From the NCBI GenBank assembly GCA_019056595.1, contig CP036163.1:4774001-4838000 (forward strand): a stretch of DNA of 64,000 bases, given 5' to 3'. Every line of letters starts with the position of its first letter. Position 1 is the first letter of the stretch. Positions 18,902-28,707 of this stretch are shown here, in pieces. The notes below the pieces were generated by a model. That model was not told where the DNA came from. It was given only the letters and a program-made list of their open reading frames with translations, and did not search any database. The stretch comes from Pectobacterium atrosepticum (GTDB taxonomy: Bacteria > Pseudomonadota > Gammaproteobacteria > Enterobacterales > Enterobacteriaceae). The translations under genes were made by a program, and so were the position numbers.

Positions 18902-19909
18902 ATGTCTAAGTTTAGCCATGTCCAAAAATCAGCAACACGGCAGCGTTTTTCGCTGGCCGTGTTGTTGTCTTTTCTGCTGGTGACGTTGGCGCAGGCGGCA
19001 GAACCGTCGCGTCAGGTTCGGCATGCGCTGGGTGTGACCACCGTGACAGGGACGCCGCTGCGCATAGTGACGCTGTTTCAGGGCGCGACTGACGCTGCCG
19101 TTGCACTGGGAATTAAGCCGATTGGCGTGGTGGAATCATGGGCGGAGAAGCCGATTTACCGCTATCTTCGCCCCGCGTTGCAGGGCGTGACGCTGGTTGG
19201 GCTGGAAACGCAGCCTAGCCTGGAAACGATCGCGTTACTCAAGCCCGATCTCATCGTGGCGTCTACCTTTCGGCATGAAAAGATCTACGGTCTGCTGTCG
19301 CAGATTGCGCCGACGATTGCGCTGGACAGGGTGTCTGAATTTAAGGACACGGTACAGATGATGGGCGTAGCGCTTAACAGGGAAGATAAGACGCATGAGA
19401 TTTTATCCCACTGGGATCGACGCGTGAATTCGCTGCGTGACAGGCTAAAGGCGCGATTTGGCGATCGCTGGCCGCTCAGCGTTTCCATTCTCGAATTCCG
19501 TGAGGATCACATGCGCAGCTATCTACCCGCCAGCTTTGCCGGGTCGGTGCTGTCGGAAATCGGCTTTGTCTGGTCGCGGCCGGAAAGCTACACGTCAGGT
19601 CTAATGCAAAAGCTTACGAGCAAAGAGAGTATTCCCGTGGTGGATGCCGATCTATTCTTTGTGCTGCTGCGTTCAGACAAACCTGCGGTGGTGCAGAATT
19701 ATCGAGATTGGCAGGCCCACCCGCTTTGGCAGCGGCTGCATGCCCCTCGCCAGCAGCAGGTGTATCCGGTAGATAACGTGGCCTGGAGCCTGTCTGGCGG
19801 TATTTTGGGCGCAAATAACATGCTGGACGATATCGAACGGCAGTTCGCTGGCAAGGCAGAACCTGCGAGCAAAAAAAGCGATGTCGTAGAGGAGAGTCAG
19901 ACGCGATGA
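18902..19909 (+). CDS. Iron-siderophore ABC transporter, periplasmic binding protein
   Basis: 335 residues. A signal peptide (hydrophobic [16 protein letters not shown]) precedes a FecB/BtuF-like class III binding fold: [23 protein letters not shown] at the start of lobe one, LKPDLIVAS, and VAWSLSGG near the end. Its job is to hand the ferric siderophore to the permeases encoded next. The stop overlaps the following permease start (ATGA). It lies 17 bases after the receptor gene, in one operon. Confidence 0.88.
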   Translation: MSKFSHVQKSATRQRFSLAVLLSFLLVTLAQAAEPSRQVRHALGVTTVTGTPLRIVTLFQGATDAAVALGIKPIGVVESWAEKPIYRYLRPALQGVTLVGLETQPSLETIALLKPDLIVASTFRHEKIYGLLSQIAPTIALDRVSEFKDTVQMMGVALNREDKTHEILSHWDRRVNSLRDRLKARFGDRWPLSVSILEFREDHMRSYLPASFAGSVLSEIGFVWSRPESYTSGLMQKLTSKESIPVVDADLFFVLLRSDKPAVVQNYRDWQAHPLWQRLHAPRQQQVYPVDNVAWSLSGGILGANNMLDDIERQFAGKAEPASKKSDVVEESQTR

Positions 19910-20895
19910 GACAGTGCATCGTGATGGCAGCGGGTATTACACTGCTGCTGTTGAGTATCGTCGCTAGCCTGATGCTGGGGCAAACCACGATTTCATTTGG
20001 TGCCGTGTTCAGGGCGCTATTCTATTACGATCCGCAGCAGATCGATCACATTCTGGTGTTGACGACCCGCCTGTCGCGGACGGTGATTGCTCTCGTTGTC
20101 GGTGCCAGCCTTGCCGTTGCCGGGGCGCTAATGCAGGCGTTGACGCGTAACCCACTAGCCTCGCCGGGAATATTTGGCATTAATGCCGGAGCCATGTTTG
20201 CCGTCGTGCTGCTGTCTTCGCTGTTGACCTTTTCCTCGCAGGTTGCGTTGGCATGGACGGCCTATCTCGGCGCAGCTGTTGCTGGCGTCATGGTGTACGT
20301 GTTGGGAACGTTGGGCAATGCGCGTTCCAGCCACTTACGCATCGTGCTGGCCGGTGCCGCTATCAGCGCGCTGTTTATTTCGTTTACGCAGGCGCTGCTG
20401 GTGATCAATCAGGATGGGCTGGATAGCATGCTGTTCTGGCTAGCCGGTTCGGTATCCGGGCGCAACCTGTCGATGCTGTTGCCGCTGCTGCCGTACTTTG
20501 TTATCGCGCTATGTCTCACGCTGCTGCTGGCGCGTCACCTCAATATTCTGGTGGCGGGTGACGAGATCGCCAAAGGGCTGGGGCAGCGTACCGCGCTAGT
20601 CCGTGCGTTGTCTGGGCTGTGCGTGATTGGGCTGGCGGGGGGAGCGGTGGCGATAGCCGGAAATATCGGCTTTGTCGGGCTAATCGTGCCGCATATCGTG
20701 CGTCGCATGCTGTCTGCCGATCACCGTTGGCTGTTGCCCGGTTGTGCAATTTTCGGTGCGACGCTGCTGCTGCTGGCCGATGTCGCTGCGCGTTTGCTAA
20801 TTGTGCCGCAGGAAGTTCCGGTCGGGGCAATGACCGCGCTATTAGGAGCGCCATTCTTCATTTATCTGGCGAGAAGGGGGCTGCGACATGGGTAA
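19906..20895 (+). CDS. FecCD-family iron-siderophore permease, first subunit
   Basis: 329 residues with about ten membrane segments. Family signatures: [31 protein letters not shown] in the middle and [11 protein letters not shown] near the end, the latter contacting the ATPase. Overlaps the binding-protein gene by four bases and the next permease by eight. Forms a heterodimer with that second permease in the inner membrane. Confidence 0.93.
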   Translation: MRQCIVMAAGITLLLLSIVASLMLGQTTISFGAVFRALFYYDPQQIDHILVLTTRLSRTVIALVVGASLAVAGALMQALTRNPLASPGIFGINAGAMFAVVLLSSLLTFSSQVALAWTAYLGAAVAGVMVYVLGTLGNARSSHLRIVLAGAAISALFISFTQALLVINQDGLDSMLFWLAGSVSGRNLSMLLPLLPYFVIALCLTLLLARHLNILVAGDEIAKGLGQRTALVRALSGLCVIGLAGGAVAIAGNIGFVGLIVPHIVRRMLSADHRWLLPGCAIFGATLLLLADVAARLLIVPQEVPVGAMTALLGAPFFIYLARRGLRHG

Positions 20896-21919
20896 GGTGT
20901 GTACCGTGCGCATAGGGAGCGTTTCGCGCCAGATTGATTTACGTACCTCAGCGGTAGCGGTTTCGCTCCTTCTGGTGCTGTTGGCTGTCGTATTCCTCTC
21001 GCTGTCGCTAGGGCAGATTGTGCTGTCGCCCACGCAGGTGATGTCGGCGCTGCTGGGAAAGGCAGACAGCGGCGTGCACTTTATTGTCAACGACTTGCGT
21101 TTGCCGCGTGCGCTGCTGGCGCTGTTGGTGGGTGGGGCGCTGGCGATATCCGGTTTGATTCTGCAAAGCATTGTGCGTAACCCGCTGGCCTCGCCGGATA
21201 TTCTGGGGATTACCAGCGGTGCATCGGCGGCAGCGGTGTTCTTTCTCTCGTTTCTGGCGACAACGATAAGCCAGCGTTGGCTCCCACTGGCGGCAATGGG
21301 CGGGGCGTGGATTACGGCGATCGCCATTTATCTGTTGGCCTGGAAACAAGGCGCATCACCGCTGCGGTTGGTGCTGGTCGGCGTGGGCCTGTCTGCCATT
21401 ATGGGCGCGGCGGTTACGATGATGCTGGTGTTTAGCCCGATAGGCACGACATTGACGGCCTATGTGTGGCTGACGGGCAGTATTTACGGCGCACAGTGGC
21501 AGCATGTGTCAGCGCTGGCGGGCTGGTTGCTACTTGGCGCCCCGTTTCTGGTGGGGCTGGCGCGGCATGTCAACGTACATGAACTGGATGACGCGCTGGC
21601 CTGCGGCGTCGGGCAATCTGTCGGGCGTATCCGGCTTGCACTGCTGACGCTGAGCGTCGCGCTGGCTGGCGCGGCGATTGCCTACGCCGGTGCGATGGCG
21701 TTTGTCGGCCTGCTAGCACCGCATATTGCGAAAAAGCTGGCGAGTCGTTCATTTCCCGGACTGGCGCTGGTGTCGGCGTTGACAGGCGGTTTACTGGTGA
21801 TGGTGGCCGATTTACTGGGTCGTACCGCGTTCCTGCCGCTGGATTTACCTGCCGGCATCTTTATCTCGGTGCTCGGGACGCCTTTCTTTATCTATTTATT
21901 GCTTCGGCAACGCTATTGA
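20888..21919 (+). CDS. FecCD-family iron-siderophore permease, second subunit
   Basis: 343 residues, related to the preceding permease. It contains [26 protein letters not shown] and, near the end, [11 protein letters not shown], the coupling-helix region for the ATPase. The pair of unequal permeases is as in fecCD and fepDG. Its start lies within the end of the previous gene. Confidence 0.93.
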   Translation: MGKVCTVRIGSVSRQIDLRTSAVAVSLLLVLLAVVFLSLSLGQIVLSPTQVMSALLGKADSGVHFIVNDLRLPRALLALLVGGALAISGLILQSIVRNPLASPDILGITSGASAAAVFFLSFLATTISQRWLPLAAMGGAWITAIAIYLLAWKQGASPLRLVLVGVGLSAIMGAAVTMMLVFSPIGTTLTAYVWLTGSIYGAQWQHVSALAGWLLLGAPFLVGLARHVNVHELDDALACGVGQSVGRIRLALLTLSVALAGAAIAYAGAMAFVGLLAPHIAKKLASRSFPGLALVSALTGGLLVMVADLLGRTAFLPLDLPAGIFISVLGTPFFIYLLLRQRY

Positions 21920-21931
21920 GATCGCCAGGTT

Positions 21932-22786
21932 ATGTTTTCAGAAAACGTGTCTTCAAAGAATGTGCCTCCAACAAGTAGCGATTCCCGCGAGGCGATTGCC
22001 AGTCAGTCGCTGACGCTAAGTTACGATAAGCAGATCGTCATTGACGCGCTGGATATTTCGCTGCCAGCGCAGAAAATTTCGGTGCTGGTGGGCAGTAACG
22101 GCTGCGGTAAGAGCACGTTATTGAAGTCATTCGCCCGCCTGCTGAAACCAACGAGTGGAACGATTATTGTCAACGGGGCGGATATCCATCGGCAATCCAC
22201 CGTTGAGGTGGCGAAATCCCTGGCGATTTTGCCGCAAACACCGACCGCGCCGGAAGGCCTGACGGTCTATCAACTGGTGAAAATGGGGCGTTACCCGCAC
22301 CAGTCGTGGCTGAAGCAGTGGTCGACAACGGATGAGGAAAAAGTGCTTCAGGCGTTGCGTAGTACTGGCGTGCTGGCATTAAAGGATCGCGCAGTCGATT
22401 CTCTGTCCGGCGGCCAGCGCCAGCGCGTATGGATCGCGATGACGTTGGCGCAGGATACCGATATCGTCCTGCTGGATGAGCCGACGACCTACCTCGATCT
22501 GGCGCATCAGATGGAGGTGCTGGATTTGCTAAGGGAGTTGAATCTCCAGCAGCAGAAAACCATCGTCATGGTGCTGCATGATTTGAATCTTGCCTGCCGA
22601 TACGCACATCACATGGTGGCGGTACATGACCGGACGGTGTTTGCACAGGGCAATCCGCGCGATATCCTTACCGAAGCTACGGTAAAAACGGTGTTTAACC
22701 TGAATTGCCGCATCATTGACGATCCGTTTTTCGGCACGCCGCTGTGTATTCCGTTTGGACGTGAAGCAGCGGCTGATGTCGGCTAA
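21932..22786 (+). CDS. Iron-siderophore ABC transporter, ATP-binding protein
   Basis: 284 residues, FecE/FepC type. Walker A GSNGCGKST, signature [12 protein letters not shown], Walker B TDIVLLDEPTTYLD, and the switch His in VLHDLN are all intact. An N-terminal extension of about 25 polar residues precedes the domain. Last gene of the five-gene iron-uptake unit beginning at the receptor. Confidence 0.93.
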   Translation: MFSENVSSKNVPPTSSDSREAIASQSLTLSYDKQIVIDALDISLPAQKISVLVGSNGCGKSTLLKSFARLLKPTSGTIIVNGADIHRQSTVEVAKSLAILPQTPTAPEGLTVYQLVKMGRYPHQSWLKQWSTTDEEKVLQALRSTGVLALKDRAVDSLSGGQRQRVWIAMTLAQDTDIVLLDEPTTYLDLAHQMEVLDLLRELNLQQQKTIVMVLHDLNLACRYAHHMVAVHDRTVFAQGNPRDILTEATVKTVFNLNCRIIDDPFFGTPLCIPFGREAAADVG

Positions 22787-23063
22787 TCGTCTGACGGCAC
22801 CGCAGTGGGCGATTATTACGCTCCGCCAGAAAAACGGGCCGACACAGATAAAAATCCCTTAGTGGTCAGAATCTCTGCTACAATCGTCGGCAGTCATGCA
22901 CCGTAGTTGTGCTCGTTCATCGTGGTTGTTGCGTATGTCGTTGTTACGTGAAGTGTTACATTAGTTGTTACGTTAATAGTGGCCCGCCAAACCCGTCTTA
23001 TTGACCCTCTGAAAACTACACCGGCTACTGTCCGGTCAGAGCGGATCTGGAGTTGTTCTTTTT

Positions 23064-24515
23064 ATGTCATTTGATTCTCTCGGCCTGAGTGCCGATATTC
23101 TGCGCGCGATTGAAGAGCAGGGTTATCGCGATCCTACCCCTGTTCAGCGTCAGGCAATTCCTGTCGTGTTGGAAGGGCGCGATTTAATGGCCAGTGCCCA
23201 AACGGGTACGGGTAAAACGGCGGGCTTTACGCTGCCGTTATTGCAACTGCTGACGAGTCGCGAAGCGCAGAATAAAGGGAAAGGGCGCCGTCCAGTACGG
23301 GCGCTGATCCTGACGCCGACCCGTGAACTGGCGGCACAGATTGATGAGAACGTGAAGGCGTATAGCAAATATTTACCCCTGCGTTCACTGGTCGTATTCG
23401 GCGGCGTGAGCATCAACCCGCAGATGATGAAGCTGCGTGGCGGCGTGGATATTCTGGTGGCGACGCCGGGACGTCTGCTCGATCTGGAACATCAGCGTGC
23501 CGTTGACCTGTCTCAGATCGAAATTCTGGTGCTGGATGAAGCAGACCGGATGCTGGATATGGGCTTCATTCACGATATTCGCCGTGTACTGGCGAAGCTA
23601 CCTGCTAAACGCCAAAACCTGCTGTTCTCCGCCACTTTCTCTGATGAGATCAAAGCGCTGGCGAACAAACTGCTGACCAATCCGGCTTCGGTCGAAGTCG
23701 TGCGTCGTAATTCGCCGTCTGAACTGGTCACGCAGCATGTACATTTTGTTGATAAGCGCCGCAAACGTGAACTGCTGTCGCAGCTAATTGGTGAAAACAA
23801 CTGGCAGCAGGTACTGGTCTTTACCCGTACCAAGCACGGGGCTAACCACTTGGCCGAGCTGTTGGAAAAAGATGGTATCACCGCTGCGGCTATCCACGGT
23901 AATAAAAGTCAGGGTGCGCGTACTCGCGCGCTGGCCAACTTCAAGGACGGCGGCATCCGTGTGCTGGTCGCGACAGATATCGCCGCGCGCGGTCTGGATA
24001 TCGACCAGTTGCCGCACGTTGTGAACTATGAACTGCCAAACGTGCCAGAAGATTACGTTCACCGTATCGGCCGTACCGGTCGTGCAGAAGCGACGGGCGA
24101 AGCGCTGTCGCTGGTGTGTGTGGATGAACACAAGCTGCTGCGTGACATCGAACGTCTGCTGAAGCGTGAAATTCCGCGTATCGCTATTGAAGGCTACGAG
24201 CCGGATCCGTCCATCAAGGCAGAACCGATTGTGAATGGCCGTCAGGGCAGCCGTGGTGGTAGTAGTGGTGGTGCGCGTAGTGCGTCTCCTCGTGCACCGT
24301 CTGGCGCACCACGCGGTCAGTCCGAGCGCAGCGAACGTAGTCAAGGTCAGGGCGAGCGCCGTTCAGCCGATGCTAATCGTCAGCCGCGTAAACCGGGCGG
24401 TAATAGCGATAGCCCATGGGGTACTGGCGGAAAAGGGAATAGCGGTAAGGGCAGTGGCGAAGGACAACGCCGCGCACCGCGACCGCAAAACCGCAGCAAG
24501 CCAGCGGACAAGTAA
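23064..24515 (+). CDS. rhlE: DEAD-box ATP-dependent RNA helicase RhlE
   Basis: 483 residues. Motifs in order: the Q motif near residue 25, AQTGTGKT (I), PTRELA (Ia), DEAD (II), SAT (III), and HRIGRTGR (VI). The C-terminal 95 residues are low-complexity, rich in Gly, Ser, Arg and Pro, and probably bind RNA. RhlE affects ribosome maturation and RNA turnover. Preceded by a 277-base gap with a possible leader; followed by a strong terminator. Confidence 0.95.
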   Translation: MSFDSLGLSADILRAIEEQGYRDPTPVQRQAIPVVLEGRDLMASAQTGTGKTAGFTLPLLQLLTSREAQNKGKGRRPVRALILTPTRELAAQIDENVKAYSKYLPLRSLVVFGGVSINPQMMKLRGGVDILVATPGRLLDLEHQRAVDLSQIEILVLDEADRMLDMGFIHDIRRVLAKLPAKRQNLLFSATFSDEIKALANKLLTNPASVEVVRRNSPSELVTQHVHFVDKRRKRELLSQLIGENNWQQVLVFTRTKHGANHLAELLEKDGITAAAIHGNKSQGARTRALANFKDGGIRVLVATDIAARGLDIDQLPHVVNYELPNVPEDYVHRIGRTGRAEATGEALSLVCVDEHKLLRDIERLLKREIPRIAIEGYEPDPSIKAEPIVNGRQGSRGGSSGGARSASPRAPSGAPRGQSERSERSQGQGERRSADANRQPRKPGGNSDSPWGTGGKGNSGKGSGEGQRRAPRPQNRSKPADK

Positions 24516-24520
24516 AATCG

Positions 24521-24545
24521 AAAGGGAGCCACTGGCTCCCTTTTT
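24521..24545 (+). terminator. Intrinsic terminator of rhlE
   Basis: AAAGGGAGCC (24521-24530) pairs with GGCTCCCTTT (24534-24543), with ACT as the loop, and runs into TTTTT. It starts five bases after the rhlE stop. Confidence 0.9.
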
Positions 24546-24555
24546 GTTGGTCACG

Positions 24556-24672
24556 TTATTTTGCCGTCGCAGGTTGTGCCGTTGGGTTGTGTGGACGGTA
24601 GAACATCACCGCGTTGCCCGCTAGCATCAGCAGCAGGCCGACAAGCGCGTTGGGTCGCCAGTAGGTGTCTAC
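24556..24672 (-). pseudogene. C-terminal fragment of a membrane transporter (DMT/EamA-like)
   Basis: On the minus strand the frame ending at TAA (24556-24558) reads DTYWRPNALVGLLLMLAG followed by NAVMFYRPHNP, a final membrane helix and polar tail like those of EamA/DMT transporters. The frame has no start and loses the GC-rich codon pattern near 24672, where the toxin-antitoxin promoter begins. About 38 codons of an older gene seem to remain after the insertion. The parent family is inferred from hydropathy and the tail only. Confidence 0.5.
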
Positions 24673-24675
24673 TAT

Positions 24676-24719
24676 TTGCGCACCAATTACCATTTGGGTA
24701 TAATAAAAACTCCAAATGG
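24676..24719 (+). promoter_or_regulatory. Promoter and inverted-repeat operator of the Xre-RES pair
   Basis: TTGCGC (24676-24681) and a perfect TATAAT (24699-24704) are 17 bases apart. CCATTTGG (24690-24697) and CCAAATGG (24712-24719) are exact inverted repeats that bracket the -10 box. The right arm runs into the GGAGG ribosome site. This is the layout expected for antitoxin autorepression. Confidence 0.75.
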
Positions 24720-24728
24720 AGGTTTGTT

Positions 24729-25172
24729 ATGAAAACATTTAGCTTATCCACGACTCAGACCAGGCCGCCCCGTTTATGGCAGGTGGCCGGATTAAACAAT
24801 TCTGATGGTGTGGCGCTTCTGGGACAGATTAACGAAGGCCTTGAGGGCAAGGTTGCTAACCTTATCGCTGACTGGGCGAAGATAACGCAAAACGACCTGC
24901 GTAAAATGTCCGGCATTCCGTCAACGACGTTTAGCCGCAGCGTCAAAGCGCGATTTAGCGCCGATCAAAGTGAACGGCTGGTGCGTATCATCCGTGTCAT
25001 TGATCGGGCGGTAGAACTGTTCGAAGGTGATAAGGACGAGGCTCAAAAATGGTTGAATGAGCCAAACCGAGCGCTTGGCGGGAAAGTGCCAGCAGAACTG
25101 ATGGTATCCGAAACCGGGGCTTACGAAGTCATGAAATTGCTCACGCGCCTGGAACATGGTGTGTACTCTTGA
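24729..25172 (+). CDS. Xre/MbcA/ParS-type antitoxin
   Basis: 147 residues from the ATG at 24729, nine bases after GGAGG; the upstream in-frame extension is rejected. The N-terminal half holds a helix-turn-helix-like region (LRKMSGIPSTTFSRSVKARF). The C-terminal part with WLNEPNRALGGKVPAELM is the DUF2384 toxin-binding domain, whose end inserts into the RES active site. It overlaps the toxin gene by four bases. Likely also represses its own promoter through the flanking inverted repeat. Confidence 0.88.
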   Translation: MKTFSLSTTQTRPPRLWQVAGLNNSDGVALLGQINEGLEGKVANLIADWAKITQNDLRKMSGIPSTTFSRSVKARFSADQSERLVRIIRVIDRAVELFEGDKDEAQKWLNEPNRALGGKVPAELMVSETGAYEVMKLLTRLEHGVYS

Positions 25173-25639
25173 TTCTCTATCGGCTTACAAAGACAAAGTA
25201 TCTTTCTACAGCCTGGACGGGATACGGAGCAAAAGAGGCTGGAGGCCGCTGGAATAGTATTGGCACCTCGATGGTTTATGTATCAGAAACCGCATCGCTT
25301 GCCATGCTGGAGACGCTGGTACATCTGCATGCAGCGCAGATCCTGGATTATTACACGCTAATGCGTATCGATGTGCCTGAGGATCAGATTCAGAGTGCCG
25401 ATATGGACGAATTGCCAGACAACTGGGCTGCTGAAGAAGCGCCGCCAGATCTGGCTGTATACGGTGATGCATGGATCTTTACCAAAGGTTCGATAGCGTT
25501 GCGAGTCCCCAGCGCCCTATCGCCTGTAGAGTATAACTACCTGTTAAACCCTGAACACCCAGATTTCTACGGGATCATTCAGATGGCAGAGATTATACCG
25601 TTCCAGTTTGATAGCCGGCTAAAGCCCGATCGTAAATAA
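25169..25639 (+). CDS. RES-domain toxin
   Basis: 156 residues from a TTG start that overlaps the antitoxin stop (TTGA at 25169-25172), so translation should be coupled and weak. ILYRLTK carries the first family Arg; YGAKEAGGRWNSIG and MVYVSETASLAMLETLVHL carry the conserved Gly, Arg and Glu; Ser residues follow late in the domain. Characterised RES toxins (MbcT, ParT, Res) degrade NAD+ or ADP-ribosylate targets. Whether this one is active cannot be judged. Confidence 0.88.
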   Translation: MILYRLTKTKYLSTAWTGYGAKEAGGRWNSIGTSMVYVSETASLAMLETLVHLHAAQILDYYTLMRIDVPEDQIQSADMDELPDNWAAEEAPPDLAVYGDAWIFTKGSIALRVPSALSPVEYNYLLNPEHPDFYGIIQMAEIIPFQFDSRLKPDRK

Positions 25640-25695
25640 TGCATCACGGGTATCAATCCATTTAATCGTTATCAAACTCTCTTTTCTCAACGCGA

Positions 25696-26925
25696 TTATT
25701 TCGCTGCCAGCAGGCATAAATTCAATGCCACTTCATACGATTTCACAAACGACGGCACAGGGAGAAACTCAAAGCGTGAGTGGAAATTGTGCGCACCAGT
25801 GAAGAAGTTCGGCGTTAGCAACCCTTTAGCGGATAGCGCTGCGCCGTCCGTGCCGCCACGCATTGGCGTCACCTTAGGTTCAATACCCAGCGTGTCCAAT
25901 GCGGCAAACAGCAGGTCTATTGCCCGACGATCGTCAGTAATCGCGTTGCTGATATTGCTGTAGATATCGGTGAGCGTATAGGTCACGGTGCCCATCGGGT
26001 ACTGCGCGGCAATCTTCGCTGCGATCGTGGCAATCTGCTGTTTACGCTGTTCAAACGTGGCTAAATCGAAATCCCTAATAGAGGCTTTGAGCTTTGCTTC
26101 ATTGGCATTCGCCGTCAGATCGTTAAACCAGACATAGCCCTCGCGTCCTTCCGTGTGTTCCGGTGTCTGTTGGCGATCGAACTGGCTGATAAAGTCATGT
26201 GCCATAAGCAGGGGATTAACCAGCACGCCTTTCGCCGACATCGGGTGCGCGGGCACGCCAGTAAAACGAATTTCCGCCGAGGCCGCATTGAAATTCTCAT
26301 ACACCACTTCACCCAGCTCGCAGCAGTCGATGGTGTAGGCGAAATCAACATCGAAGCGTTTGAGATCGAGCGCTTTCGCACCGCGCAGCCCAATTTCCTC
26401 ATCTGGCACGAAGGCCACTACGATATCGCCGTGTGGCGTCGCATCGGTTAGATTCTCCATGAGCGTCATCACCACGGTGACGGCGGCTTTGTTGTCCGCA
26501 CCAAGTACGCTGGTGCCATCGCTGAAGATAATGTCCTGCCCGACATACGGTATAACCTCTGGATGTTCCGCTGTGCGCAGCCAGATGTCCTGTTCGGCAT
26601 TCAGGCACAGGTCTTCACCGGTAAAGCGCAGCGTTTGCGGGTGAATATGCGGCGACAGACCGACGTCAACCGTATCGATATGAGTAATAAAGCCAATGCG
26701 CGGCGCGGATGGACAGTTGCCCGGCTTTACGGCGGTTACCGTGGCGTGCTCATCAATCACCACATCTTGTAGGCCTATCGTACGCAACTCGTCCGCCAGC
26801 AGACGCGCCATCTCATGTTGTTCCGGCGTGCTGGGCAATGTTGTGGAACTGGCATCGCTTTGGCTGGTGACGGCGAGATAACGGTAAAACCGATTGCTGA
26901 GTTGATGAGCCAGACTGTCTGTCAT
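25696..26925 (-). CDS. pepT: Peptidase T (aminotripeptidase)
   Basis: 409 residues. A cytoplasmic M20B dizinc exopeptidase that takes the N-terminal residue off tripeptides. Metal and catalytic motifs: GFITHIDTVD, VLGADNKAAV, PDEEIGLRG, and GGTDGAALS near the C-terminus. Full length against about 408 for E. coli. Divergent from the dipeptide-binding protein gene across 140 bases, an apt pairing for peptide use. Confidence 0.95.
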   Translation of the reverse strand: MTDSLAHQLSNRFYRYLAVTSQSDASSTTLPSTPEQHEMARLLADELRTIGLQDVVIDEHATVTAVKPGNCPSAPRIGFITHIDTVDVGLSPHIHPQTLRFTGEDLCLNAEQDIWLRTAEHPEVIPYVGQDIIFSDGTSVLGADNKAAVTVVMTLMENLTDATPHGDIVVAFVPDEEIGLRGAKALDLKRFDVDFAYTIDCCELGEVVYENFNAASAEIRFTGVPAHPMSAKGVLVNPLLMAHDFISQFDRQQTPEHTEGREGYVWFNDLTANANEAKLKASIRDFDLATFEQRKQQIATIAAKIAAQYPMGTVTYTLTDIYSNISNAITDDRRAIDLLFAALDTLGIEPKVTPMRGGTDGAALSAKGLLTPNFFTGAHNFHSRFEFLPVPSFVKSYEVALNLCLLAAK

Positions 26926-27065
26926 AACGAATCCTTTTTATTCAGTAAGAGCCATGATTGTTATCCTAACGTAGAAATTATTTCATTTGAGGGTTTTATT
27001 TGTCATTTTATCGTCATGATTTTTATAGCAGTGTGGTGAAACACAAATAACAAGCGAGGTCTGGG

Positions 27066-28661
27066 ATGAGAAAGGCAGGAATACGATTCACATTGGCTGC
27101 GTTGACGCTGGCGGTTGCCTCAGCGGCATCGGCGAATACACTGGTGTATTGTTCTGAAGGATCGCCGGAAAACTTTAACCCGCAGCTTTATACCTCCGGC
27201 ACCAGCGTGGATGCTAGCGCCGTGCCGATTTATAATCGTCTGGTGGATTTCAAAGTTGGTACCACAGAGCTAGTGCCGAGTCTGGCAGAACGCTGGGACA
27301 TCAGTGCCGATGGGCGCGTGTATACCTTTCATTTGCGCAAAGGGGTGAAGTTCCAGAGCAACAAATATTTCAAACCCTCGCGTGATTTTACCGCTGACGA
27401 CGTGATTTTCTCCTTCATGCGGCAAAAAGATCCGCAGCACCCCTACCACAGTGTCTCGAAAGGCACTTATGCCAATTTTGAGAGTTTGTCCTTTGGCTCA
27501 CTGATCAAGAATCTCGAGAAGGTGGATGATCACACGGTGCGCTTTACGCTCTCCCATGCGGAAGCGCCGTTTCTGGCCGATTTAGCCTGGTACTTTGCTT
27601 CCATCCTCTCTGCTGAATATGCCGATGCGATGCTCAAAGCTGGCACGCCGGAACGTGTTGATATGGATCCGATTGGTACCGGACCTTTTGAGTTAGCGCA
27701 GTATCAGAAAGATTCGCGCATTTTGTTTAAAGCGTTTCCAGATTATTGGGAAGGCAAGGCCAAGTTGGATCGGTTGATTTTCACTATCACGCCAGATGCT
27801 TCCGTGCGCTATGCCAAGCTGGAGAAAAATGAGTGTCAGGTGATGCCATTCCCTAATCCCGCAGACCTGCCGCGCATGAAAGAGAATAAAGATATCGTAT
27901 TGATGCAAAAGGCTGGGTTGAACACCGGTTTCCTGTCGTTCAATACCCAAAAGGCACCGCTGGATAATGTGAAAGTGCGTCAGGCGCTGACGATGGCGAT
28001 TAACAAAGCGGCGATTATTGAAGCCGTCTTTCAGGGCACTGGCACCGCAGCGAAAAACCTCCTGCCGCCGGGCGTCTGGAGCGCCGACAGTGATCTGAAG
28101 GATTATGACTACGATCCCGAGAAGGCGAAGGCGTTACTAAAAGAAGCCGGTTTGGTGGAGGGTACTGCTATCGAACTCTGGGCGATGCCGGTACAGCGTC
28201 CGTATAACCCGAACGCCCGTCGTATGTCGGAGATGATTCAGGCCGACTGGGCGAAAGTTGGCGTGCAGGCCAAAATTGTCACCTTCGAGTGGGGCGAATA
28301 CCTGAAAAGGGTGAAAGGTGGTGAACATCAGACGGCGCTAATGGGCTGGACAACGGCGACGGGCGATCCTGATAACTTCTTCGGGCCGTTGTTTACCTGT
28401 ACGGCGGCCAATGGCGGCTCTAACTCTGCAAAATGGTGTTACGCCCCGTTTGATAAACTTATTATCGACGCGCGAGCTTCACAGGATCATGAACAGCGAA
28501 TCGCCCTATACAAACAGGCGCAGCAGATGATGCACGATCAGGCTCCGGCCGTCATGATTGCGCATTCCACCATTTTTGAGCCGGTGCGCAAAGAAGTGAC
28601 CGGGTATGAAGTTGACCCGTTCGGTAAGCATATTTTTTATCAGGTCGATGTGAAGAAGTAA
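27066..28661 (+). CDS. DppA-like periplasmic dipeptide-binding protein
   Basis: 531 residues. A signal peptide ending SAASA is followed by TLVYCSEGSPENFNPQLYTSG, the start of DppA-type SBP family 5 proteins. YEV... and the peptide-coordinating Asp in TGDPDNFF are present. It would bind di- or oligopeptides (or haem) for import. No dpp permease genes follow; it stands alone with its own terminator, so it must use a transporter encoded elsewhere. It may be a paralogue of the main DppA. Confidence 0.9.
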   Translation: MRKAGIRFTLAALTLAVASAASANTLVYCSEGSPENFNPQLYTSGTSVDASAVPIYNRLVDFKVGTTELVPSLAERWDISADGRVYTFHLRKGVKFQSNKYFKPSRDFTADDVIFSFMRQKDPQHPYHSVSKGTYANFESLSFGSLIKNLEKVDDHTVRFTLSHAEAPFLADLAWYFASILSAEYADAMLKAGTPERVDMDPIGTGPFELAQYQKDSRILFKAFPDYWEGKAKLDRLIFTITPDASVRYAKLEKNECQVMPFPNPADLPRMKENKDIVLMQKAGLNTGFLSFNTQKAPLDNVKVRQALTMAINKAAIIEAVFQGTGTAAKNLLPPGVWSADSDLKDYDYDPEKAKALLKEAGLVEGTAIELWAMPVQRPYNPNARRMSEMIQADWAKVGVQAKIVTFEWGEYLKRVKGGEHQTALMGWTTATGDPDNFFGPLFTCTAANGGSNSAKWCYAPFDKLIIDARASQDHEQRIALYKQAQQMMHDQAPAVMIAHSTIFEPVRKEVTGYEVDPFGKHIFYQVDVKK

Positions 28662-28668
28662 GAAGCTG

Positions 28669-28695
28669 AAAGTCCGGCACACTGTGCCGGACTTT
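28669..28695. terminator. Bidirectional terminator between dppA-like gene and queH
   Basis: A 27-base palindrome: AAAGTCCGGCAC and GTGCCGGACTTT with ACT in the middle. It lies between converging genes and has A and T ends on both sides, so it can serve both. Confidence 0.75.
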
Positions 28696-28707
28696 GGTTC
28701 CATGCGG

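Noticed and set aside
24235-24624. 129-codon Val/Arg-rich frame overlapping the end of rhlE
   Set aside because: It is a frame shadow of the low-complexity RhlE tail and runs through the terminator.
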